Of a stretch of DNA of 58,512 bases, positions 37,295 through 44,095 are shown in pieces. The stretch is from Prevotella sp. KH2C16 (lineage in GTDB: Bacteria; Bacteroidota; Bacteroidia; Bacteroidales; Bacteroidaceae), in NCBI RefSeq assembly GCF_900113305.1, contig NZ_FOOW01000016.1:1-58512 (forward strand), in the 5' to 3' direction. Under the pieces are notes generated by a model. That model was given only the letters and a program-made list of their open reading frames with translations, did no database searches and was not told where the DNA came from. Both the position numbers and the translations under genes were made by a program. Numbering within the stretch: the stretch's first letter is position 1; every line of letters begins with the position of its first letter.

Positions 37295-39781
37295 ATGAAG
37301 AAACTATTCATAATAACCGCCAGCTTTCTCTGCTGCATCTATTCTCACGCAGCAGACTATAAGCTTGCTTCACCTGATGGCCGTATCACGACAGAAATAC
37401 AAACAGACAATGAAATTAATATAAAAATAGGATATCAAGGGAAAGAGTATTTAAGTATTCCACATATCTGCCTGACAACAGACAAGCAGGCATTAGGAAC
37501 AAATGTCATCGTCAGAAAAGCGGTAAGGCGCAGTATCAGCCAAACCTTACATCCCGTATATGGCATTAACAAGGCCGTCCGCGAAAACTACAATGAGCTG
37601 CGGCTTGATTGCAAGGGCGACTATGCCATTATCTTCCGTGCCTATAACGAAGGCATCGCATGGCGGTTCGCGACACGAATGGGTAAGAATCTGATTGTCA
37701 AGGACGAGCAGATAGACTATCAGTTCGCTGACAACTACAAGGCATTCTTTCACCCCGCGCTATCGGAGGCCGACTACCGGATACAGACCGTATCTGACAA
37801 ATCCCTGAAACCGAACTACTCCAGCATGCCCGTATTGGTGAAGCCGGACGACAAGATGAATATATTACTGCATGAGTCGGATGTGAGAGACTTTCCTTGC
37901 ATGTCGTTGATGTCTTCGGGCAAGCGCGCAAACACGCTCACGGCCATCCATGCGAAACATCCGAAGACAACGCTGCCCGGCGGACACAAAAACTTCAACC
38001 TCGTGGTGAAAGAAACGGAGGACTACATAGCAAGGACGCGGGGGACACGGGAGTTTCCGTGGCGCATCATCGCCTTTGCCAAGGACGACAAGGACATTCT
38101 GGACAACCAGCTTGTATGGCTGCTCGGAGCCAAATGCCAACTGCCGGACACAGAATGGATAAGGCCGGGCAAGGTGGCATGGGACTGGTGGGACTCCATG
38201 AACCTGACAGGTGTGGAATTCAAGGCGGGCATCAACACCGACACCTATAAATACTATATAGACTTCGCCGCAAAGAACGGAATCGAATACATTAGCCTTG
38301 ACGAGGGATGGAGCGACCAGTTCAACCTGCTGAAGGTGAATCCACAGATAGACATGGAGGAACTGACACGATATGCCCGCGGCAGGGGGGTAAGCCTCTT
38401 CCTGTGGTGTGTATGGCACACGCTCGACAAGCAGATGGCGGAAGCCATGGAGGCTTTCGGGAAATGGGGGATTGCCGGACTGAAAGTAGACTTCATGGAC
38501 CGGGACGACCAGATGGTGGTGGGTTTCGAGGAGAGACTGCTCAAAGAGGCTGCCCGGCACAAGCTGCTCGTCAACTTCCACGGCGCCTACCATCCTAACG
38601 GTCTGGAGCGCACCTATCCGAACTGCATCAATGTGGAAGGCGTGAAAGGACTGGAATGGAACAAGATTGCCGGGACGGGCGCGACGCCGACAGGCGCCGT
38701 TACGATACCCTTCATCCGCATGTTCGCCGGGCCGATGGACTATACGCCCGGGGCGATGACCAACTCCAACCAAGAAGATTGGCGCATGATAAAGAAGCAC
38801 CCGATGAGTCAGGGCACGCGCTGCCAACAACTGGCGATGTATGTGGTCTACAATGCCCCGCTGCAGATGCTGGCAGACTCACCCACGGCCTACGAGAAAG
38901 AGCCGAAATTCCTGAAGTTCCTCGCGGGTATCCCGACGACATGGGACGAGACGCTGCCCTTGGAAAGCAAGGTGGGCAGATATGTGAATATCGCCCGGCG
39001 GAAAGACGACAGCTGGTTTGTGGCGGGCATGGCCGACTGGGAAGGGCACACGCAGGACATCAAGCTCGACTTCCTGGGCGAGAACGACACCTACATAGCC
39101 GAGTTCGTGGAAGACGGGATGAACGCCGACCGCATAGGCAGCGACTACACGATGAAAACCGCGGAGGTGAAACCGGGAGAAAGCCTCACGATGCGCATGG
39201 CACCGGGCGGCGGCTATGCCATAAAGCTGACCCCGCGGAGCAAGAGGCAGGATGTCGTAGTCTTCGGAGACTCCAGGGTACAACTGGGCGGCGACTGGGG
39301 CAGACATACCGGGAGGAAGGATGTCGTCAACGCGGGATTCGGCGGATTCACGACTTCCCACTTCATCTGGCTCATCCGTCAATATGTGATAGAACGGCAT
39401 CCCCGCGTCTGCTTCCTCGAAGGAGGCATCAACGACATCGGGTCGGGAATTCCCCTTGCAAGGACGAAGAAGAACTACCGTTCCCTGGTAGACTCCTTAT
39501 TGGCTCATGGCATAGAAGTCGTAATGCACGCCATCACCTACCCCACGGAGAAAGATCCGGAAACGCAGAACTTCAAGGTGGGCATGATAGACAGTCTGAA
39601 TATCTTCATACACCAACTGGCGCAGGAGAAAGGGCTGCCGTGCATAGACCTGAACCCCATGTTGACCGAGGGGAAGCGGCTCAAGAAGGAATATGCCTTC
39701 GACAATGTGCACTTCACGGCCGCGGCCTACGCCATCTGGGCGGAGGAGATGAAGAAAATACTAAAAGAAAAAGGAATATAG
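37295..39781 (+). CDS. GH97 alpha-galactosidase-type enzyme fused to an SGNH hydrolase
   Basis: The protein has 828 residues; signal peptide 1-19. Residues 20-647 are a GH97 protein: N-terminal beta-sandwich, then a barrel with WDWWDSMNLTGVEF, YISLDEGWSD and LKVDFMDRDDQ. An Asp at this place (Asp399) is the nucleophile of retaining GH97 enzymes (alpha-galactosidases); inverting SusB-type enzymes lack it. INVEGV gives the likely acid/base Glu448. Residues 652-828 form a second full catalytic domain of the SGNH/GDSL kind: FGDSRVQLGG (Ser660), AGFGG, EGGINDIG (N713) and DNVHFT (Asp803, His806). Ordinary GH97 proteins end near 650-740 residues, so this is a bifunctional fusion. It probably removes alpha-galactose and an acyl group from the same glycan. 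GH29 follows 6 bp later. Confidence 0.8.
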   Translation: MKKLFIITASFLCCIYSHAADYKLASPDGRITTEIQTDNEINIKIGYQGKEYLSIPHICLTTDKQALGTNVIVRKAVRRSISQTLHPVYGINKAVRENYNELRLDCKGDYAIIFRAYNEGIAWRFATRMGKNLIVKDEQIDYQFADNYKAFFHPALSEADYRIQTVSDKSLKPNYSSMPVLVKPDDKMNILLHESDVRDFPCMSLMSSGKRANTLTAIHAKHPKTTLPGGHKNFNLVVKETEDYIARTRGTREFPWRIIAFAKDDKDILDNQLVWLLGAKCQLPDTEWIRPGKVAWDWWDSMNLTGVEFKAGINTDTYKYYIDFAAKNGIEYISLDEGWSDQFNLLKVNPQIDMEELTRYARGRGVSLFLWCVWHTLDKQMAEAMEAFGKWGIAGLKVDFMDRDDQMVVGFEERLLKEAARHKLLVNFHGAYHPNGLERTYPNCINVEGVKGLEWNKIAGTGATPTGAVTIPFIRMFAGPMDYTPGAMTNSNQEDWRMIKKHPMSQGTRCQQLAMYVVYNAPLQMLADSPTAYEKEPKFLKFLAGIPTTWDETLPLESKVGRYVNIARRKDDSWFVAGMADWEGHTQDIKLDFLGENDTYIAEFVEDGMNADRIGSDYTMKTAEVKPGESLTMRMAPGGGYAIKLTPRSKRQDVVVFGDSRVQLGGDWGRHTGRKDVVNAGFGGFTTSHFIWLIRQYVIERHPRVCFLEGGINDIGSGIPLARTKKNYRSLVDSLLAHGIEVVMHAITYPTEKDPETQNFKVGMIDSLNIFIHQLAQEKGLPCIDLNPMLTEGKRLKKEYAFDNVHFTAAAYAIWAEEMKKILKEKGI

Positions 39782-39787
39782 GCGAAA

Positions 39788-41155
39788 ATGAAAAAGAGCA
39801 TTATACTGATATTAGCGCTCCTGCCGTTTCTCGCGAGAGCACAGGAGACGCCCAAGTCATGGGAGGAACTCGACCGGCGACCCATCCCCCAATGGTGGAC
39901 GGACGCCAAGTTTGGCATCTTCATCCACTGGGGACTCTACTCCGTGCCGGCCTATGCCCCGGTAAAGGAGGTGGAAGGCGTGTATGAGAAATATGCGGAG
40001 CACTATTATGCCCGGTTGCTGAACAAGAACAAGTTGTTTACGGATTTCCATAACAAGACCTATGGCAAGAACTTCAGGTATGCGGACTTCGCGACGCTCT
40101 TCAAGGCCGAGCACTTCAATCCCGAAGACTGGAGCAGCCTCTTTGAGAAATCCGGGGCCAAATATGTGGTATTGACCTCCAAGCATCACGACGGGTTCTG
40201 CCTGTGGAACAGCACCCAGTCCCCGCAATGGAACAGCGTGGTCATGGGGCCCCACATCGACATCATCGACTCGCTGTCCCGGGCCGTAAGGCGACACGGA
40301 CTGCACTTCGGGCTCTACTACTCGCTGTTGGAATGGGCGCACCCGCTCTATTCCAAAGGAACCATCAGCCGATGGGTCGACGAGCACATGATTCCGCAGG
40401 TGCAGGAGCTGGTCTCCCTGTATCGCCCGGAGGTCATCTTCGCCGACGGGGAATGGGACTATGACAGCGAGACCCTGCAAAGCCGGAAGCTCCTCACCTG
40501 GCTCTATGACCGGTCGCCCGTGAAGAACACGGTCGTGGTGAACGACCGCTGGGGAGCGGAGACCCGCAGCAAGCACGGAGGCTACTACACTACGGAATAC
40601 AATCTCGTACACAACACGGAGGGCATAGGCGACAAGGCCTTCCATCCCTGGGAGGAAAGCCGGGGCATCGGGACCTCTTACGGCTATAACCGCTTCGAGT
40701 CCGTGGAAGACTATCTGTCGGCGAAGGAGCTGATTCGCCTACTGGCCCGCACCGTGGCGAACGGCGGCAACCTGCTCCTGGACATAGGGCCGGACGCCAA
40801 CGGGCTGATACCCGTCATCATGCAGGAACGCCTGTTGCAGATGGGACAGTGGCTACAGACGAACGGCGAGGCCATCTATTCCTCGAAGCCCTGGCGCAAG
40901 GGGCATGTCAGCGAGAAAGAAGCATATTGCACCCAAAGGGACGGCAACCTCTATATCATCTGTACGCAGTGGCCCGAGAAGCCGCTCAGGATAACAGGGC
41001 TCGACAAGGCCGGCAAGGTGGAGATGCTCGGCTATACCGGAAAGATAGGGACGACCTTCAAGAACCTGGAGCTCGTCATCACTCCTCCACAAATCAACCC
41101 GAATCAGCTGCCCTCGCAACTGGCATGGGTCTTCAGAGTCAAGAATACTTATTAG
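39788..41155 (+). CDS. GH29 alpha-L-fucosidase
   Basis: The protein has 455 residues; signal peptide 1-18 (LALLPFLARA). GH29 hallmarks: WWTDAKFGIFIHWGLYSVPA (residues 37-56), YVVLTSKHHDGFCLW (126-140) and the nucleophile region VIFADGEWDYD (Asp220). The C-terminal part forms the family's beta-sandwich (ITGLDKAGKVEMLGYTGK). It should remove terminal alpha-L-fucose in the periplasm or at the surface. It lies 6 bp after the GH97-SGNH gene and before an intrinsic terminator. The subfamily (narrow alpha-1,3/1,4 or broad) cannot be decided by eye. Confidence 0.88.
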   Translation: MKKSIILILALLPFLARAQETPKSWEELDRRPIPQWWTDAKFGIFIHWGLYSVPAYAPVKEVEGVYEKYAEHYYARLLNKNKLFTDFHNKTYGKNFRYADFATLFKAEHFNPEDWSSLFEKSGAKYVVLTSKHHDGFCLWNSTQSPQWNSVVMGPHIDIIDSLSRAVRRHGLHFGLYYSLLEWAHPLYSKGTISRWVDEHMIPQVQELVSLYRPEVIFADGEWDYDSETLQSRKLLTWLYDRSPVKNTVVVNDRWGAETRSKHGGYYTTEYNLVHNTEGIGDKAFHPWEESRGIGTSYGYNRFESVEDYLSAKELIRLLARTVANGGNLLLDIGPDANGLIPVIMQERLLQMGQWLQTNGEAIYSSKPWRKGHVSEKEAYCTQRDGNLYIICTQWPEKPLRITGLDKAGKVEMLGYTGKIGTTFKNLELVITPPQINPNQLPSQLAWVFRVKNTY

Positions 41156-41173
41156 GTTAGACATAGGTTAGTT

Positions 41174-41217
41174 GAGGAGGAGGCTATGGCAGCGGCCATG
41201 GGCGCTCCTCCTTTTTT
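41174..41217 (+). terminator. Intrinsic terminator after GH29
   Basis: GGAGGAG (41176-41182) pairs with CTCCTCC (41205-41211), with an inner ATGGC/GCCAT stem, and is followed directly by six T (41212-41217). It is the clearest terminator in the window. It lies before the DUF4886 gene, so the last two genes of PUL 2 either depend on read-through or have their own promoter. Confidence 0.8.
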
Positions 41218-41246
41218 CCAAGTCCGACTTTCAACACATAGACAAG

Positions 41247-42083
41247 ATGAGACGACTGACAATCATCCTATCAATATTGCTGGTATCCGCAACGCTCTTC
41301 GCACAGGGAAGAACGGTAAAGATACTGGCCATCGGCAACAGCTTCTCGGAAGACGCCGTGGAGCAGAACCTGCACGAACTCGCCTTGGCGGCCGGATTCA
41401 CCACCGTCATAGGCAACATGTATATCCCCGGGTGCCCCCTGGAGCTCCATGCCCGGAACATCCGGCAGGACACACGGGCCTACCGCTATCGTAAGATAAA
41501 ACCCGACGGAGAAATGGAGCAGACCGACAGCATGCGGATAAGCGACGCGTTGGCGGATGAGGAGTGGGACTATGTAAGCGTACAACAGGTAAGCCACCTG
41601 TCAGGGCTCTATGAAACTTACCAACCTTATCTACATCAACTTGTTTCCTATATCCGCGGCAGGGTCTCCCGCAAGACCAAAATCATATTCCACCAGACAT
41701 GGGCCTATGCGCAGAACTCCACACGGGAAGGGTATGAGAATTATGGCAAGAACCAACTGGCCATGTTCAACGCAATCCTCAGCGCGACCGGAAAGGCCGC
41801 CAAGGAAGAAGGCATAAAGATTATAATCCCGTCGGGCACCGCCATCCAGAATGCCCGCACCTCATCCTACGGCGACACCCTGACGCGCGACGGATTCCAC
41901 CTGAACCTGCTCTATGGCCGGTATACGGCTGCCTGCGCATGGTTCGCCCGGCTCTTCAGGCGGAGAGCCGTGGGCAACGGGTATGTCCCCAAGGGCATGA
42001 CACCCGCCCAAGCCTTGATCTCACAAGAGTCCGCGGATGCCGCCGTGAAGCATCCCGGCAGAATCACCACCATCCGACACTGA
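41247..42083 (+). CDS. DUF4886 SGNH-fold esterase-like protein
   Basis: The ATG at 41247 begins a signal peptide (MRRLTIILSILLVSATLFA); the frame is open earlier only from a TTG inside the terminator. The product is 278 residues. Block I is ILAIGNSFSEDA (Ser32 candidate nucleophile). A YVSVQQVSHLSG segment and a late RDGFHLN (Asp/His pair) complete an SGNH-like set. DUF4886 proteins in PULs are thought to be carbohydrate esterases, though few have been tested. It ends 5 bp before the GH37-like gene, so the two are coupled. Confidence 0.7.
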   Translation: MRRLTIILSILLVSATLFAQGRTVKILAIGNSFSEDAVEQNLHELALAAGFTTVIGNMYIPGCPLELHARNIRQDTRAYRYRKIKPDGEMEQTDSMRISDALADEEWDYVSVQQVSHLSGLYETYQPYLHQLVSYIRGRVSRKTKIIFHQTWAYAQNSTREGYENYGKNQLAMFNAILSATGKAAKEEGIKIIIPSGTAIQNARTSSYGDTLTRDGFHLNLLYGRYTAACAWFARLFRRRAVGNGYVPKGMTPAQALISQESADAAVKHPGRITTIRH

Positions 42084-42088
42084 CAACC

Positions 42089-43426
42089 ATGAGAGCCTTC
42101 ATACAAAGACAGAAACGGCTGTATATGGCATTGGGCACGCTGCTTGTCCTCTGCCAGACGGGCATGGCCCAGCAGCCCAAGACCCCCGAGGAGGTAAGCC
42201 GCTATATCCGGGAGTCATGGGAAAAGACGATAAGATTCCGCCCCAACGACTCAACAGACCACATCGGGCTGCCTCACCCCTATACCGTGCCCTGCATGTC
42301 GGGGCGATTTCAGGAGATGTACTACTGGGATACCTACTTCACCAATGCGGGACTGCTCGCAGACGGGAAAATCAAGCAGGCCGTCAACAACACGGAGAAC
42401 CTTGCCTCGATGGTAACGCGCTTCGCAAAGATACTTAACGGAAGCAGGTTTATGTATCAGGATCATTCCCAGCCGCCCTACCTGTGCATGATGGTAAGCG
42501 ACATCTTCGACGAGACACGGGACACGGCCTGGCTCGCGCGGATGTATCCGCTCATAACAAAGGAATATAACTTCTGGATGAGCAAGCGCATGACTCCCTG
42601 CGGACTGAACCGCTACAGCAACGACCTCGTGCAGGCAAAACCCGACAAGGGCATGGCGGAATACGCCCACTCACGCACCCGAAACCCTATATCGCTGGAT
42701 GGCATGAGCGACAGCGAGATGGGCAAGTATGCCTCCGACGCGCGCTCGGAGTGTGAGTCAGGCTGGGACTTCACGCCCCGCTTCGAGAACCGATGCGGCG
42801 ACTTCTGCCCCGTGGACCTGAACTCCAACCTCTATTTCTACGAGACCCATCTCGCCCGCTTCGCCAAGTTGTTAGGAAAAAAGGAAGAGGCTGGGAAATG
42901 GAGGCAGGCCGCCGCTCACAGGAAAGGGCTCATGCAACGGCTCATGTACAATGCAAAAGACGGCATGTACTATGACTATGACTTTGTAAACGGCAGGATG
43001 TCGACCGTGAAATCGGCCGCCGTCTTCAGCCTGCTGTTCGCCAATGTACTGTCTGAAAGCACGGGCACCCAATTGGCCACCCGCGCGCTGGCGGCCTTGG
43101 AGTTCCAAGGCGGCCTCGTGGCTACGGCCCGTGATTCCACAGCCTGCACCTATCAATGGGCCTATCCTAACGGCTGGGCCCCGCTTCACTATCTCGCCAT
43201 CAGGGGACTTCGCCAGTACGGGATGGAGCGGGCGGCACGCCGCATTGCGAGAAAATATGTGAACACTCTGAGCGATATCTATACTCTGACGGGAAACCTA
43301 TGGGAGAAATACAATGCCGTGGAAGGTAACATCAATGTGAATAGCGAGAGCAATTATAACCTTCCGCCCATGATGGGCTGGACGGCGGGCGTATTCGAAT
43401 ATGCATGGCACTATCTGAATCACTAA
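42089..43426 (+). CDS. GH37 (trehalase-family) protein with altered signatures
   Basis: The ATG at 42089 begins a signal peptide ending near MAQQ; upstream in-frame codons overlap the previous gene. The product is 445 residues. The fold is GH37: SGRFQEMYYWDTYF (71-84), MVSDIF, SGWDFTPRFEN (Asp227, the general acid of trehalases), QWAYPNGWAP (356-365), WEKYN (405-409) and MMGWTAGVF (428-435). Two trehalase signatures are changed: P-G-G-R-F is M-S-G-R-F, and Q-W-D-x-P is Q-W-A-Y-P. The glycine-rich GGGGEY block is replaced by NVNSESNY (Glu420 is the likely base). A glycan exo-hydrolase other than trehalase is plausible in this PUL. It lies 5 bp after the DUF4886 gene and is the last gene of PUL 2. 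Confidence 0.72.
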   Translation: MRAFIQRQKRLYMALGTLLVLCQTGMAQQPKTPEEVSRYIRESWEKTIRFRPNDSTDHIGLPHPYTVPCMSGRFQEMYYWDTYFTNAGLLADGKIKQAVNNTENLASMVTRFAKILNGSRFMYQDHSQPPYLCMMVSDIFDETRDTAWLARMYPLITKEYNFWMSKRMTPCGLNRYSNDLVQAKPDKGMAEYAHSRTRNPISLDGMSDSEMGKYASDARSECESGWDFTPRFENRCGDFCPVDLNSNLYFYETHLARFAKLLGKKEEAGKWRQAAAHRKGLMQRLMYNAKDGMYYDYDFVNGRMSTVKSAAVFSLLFANVLSESTGTQLATRALAALEFQGGLVATARDSTACTYQWAYPNGWAPLHYLAIRGLRQYGMERAARRIARKYVNTLSDIYTLTGNLWEKYNAVEGNINVNSESNYNLPPMMGWTAGVFEYAWHYLNH

Positions 43427-43510
43427 ACCATGCTACGGAGTTATAATACTCCCCCACCCTGCTTCTTATCGCCAGACCGAAACACAAGTTGCTCTCGGGA
43501 ATGTGTTAAT
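43427..43510. other. Short spacer after PUL 2
   Basis: No gene or clear terminator is seen between the GH37-like stop and the repeat at 43511. Confidence 0.4.
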
Positions 43511-43559
43511 ACAGCGTGTAATCAGGTTACGAATAACGAGTAATCAGGTTACACGCTGT
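43511..43559. repeat. Paired direct and inverted repeat (GTAATCAGGTTAC x2)
   Basis: GTAATCAGGTTAC occurs at 43518-43530 and again at 43540-43552, centre spacing 22 bp (two helical turns). Each copy is itself a GTAA/TTAC palindrome. The pair is enclosed by ACAGCGTGTAA (43511-43521) and TTACACGCTGT (43549-43559), a perfect 11-bp inverted repeat. This looks like a protein-binding site or the core of a recombination site. It lies at the seam between PUL 2 and the conjugative block. Confidence 0.6.
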
Positions 43560-43585
43560 GCGTAATTGACCTGCCATATACAATA

Positions 43586-43815
43586 TCAAACGCTCGCTAT
43601 GTCGTCGAGGGCTATCTTGTGGTCGATGTTCTGGACAATCTTCAACTTCTATATGCTCCTTTTGGCACCGTTCACATGCGCAATTCCTCGGGGCGATTAA
43701 TGCCGTTCTCCTCGCAATGCTTCTTGATGAGTTCTCAGAACTCCTTGCCGTAGCGTTTGGCCTTGCCAGCTCCTACGCCCAGAATGTCTTGCACTTTCAT
43801 TTGGAATGTGCGGAA
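43586..43815 (-). pseudogene. recQ: Decayed 3' fragment of recQ helicase gene (HRDC end)
   Basis: Read leftward, the text encodes DILGVGAGKAKRYGKEF, stop, ELIKKHCEENGINRPEELR, M, stop, then after a frame change KLKIVQNIDHKIALDDIASV, stop. This is the C-terminal region of Bacteroidetes RecQ (GVGAGKAKRYG.EF.ELIK.H.EEN.I.RPEDLR; IQ.IDRKVALDDIA). Two in-frame stops, a frameshift and loss of the helicase body show a dead remnant. Its position beside the transfer genes suggests it was left by an integration or deletion event. Confidence 0.75.
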
Positions 43816-44095
43816 CAGATATGTTTGTAATATCAAGTTAAGTATTCTTTGAGGCTAAGATAACATTTCAATGTCAAATATCCAAGAAATCAAATATACT
43901 TTTGTATTACGATACATAAAATTATTGGGATGATACAAAAAGCAAAGACTTACTATGATTAATTTGCATTACGATTTATCTATAATTTGATTTGAGGCAA
44001 AAATTAACATGTTATTATATTATAAAAATAGAAAACAAAGACGATTTTTTACCATTCAAACAAAAATGTCAGTATCAAACTGCGTAAAATAGGTA
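43816..44095. other. AT-rich gene-free spacer downstream of mobC
   Basis: The stretch is strongly AT-rich with A/T runs and no protein-like frame. It separates the recQ remnant from the end of mobC. It could contain one end of the conjugative element, but no repeat allowing this to be tested lies in the window. Confidence 0.4.

Noticed and set aside
37865..38830. Long minus-strand frame of 321 codons and overlapping plus frame 38656-39987
   Set aside because: Both overlap the GH97-SGNH gene, whose catalytic motifs are intact; low-complexity Arg/His/Pro-rich content marks them as shadows.
39857..40645. Minus-strand frame of 262 codons inside GH29
   Set aside because: Antisense of a complete fucosidase gene with all motifs; no family content.
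43427..44095. Integrase or excision genes of the conjugative element
   Set aside because: No such reading frame is present in the gap; only a recQ remnant and repeats are seen.
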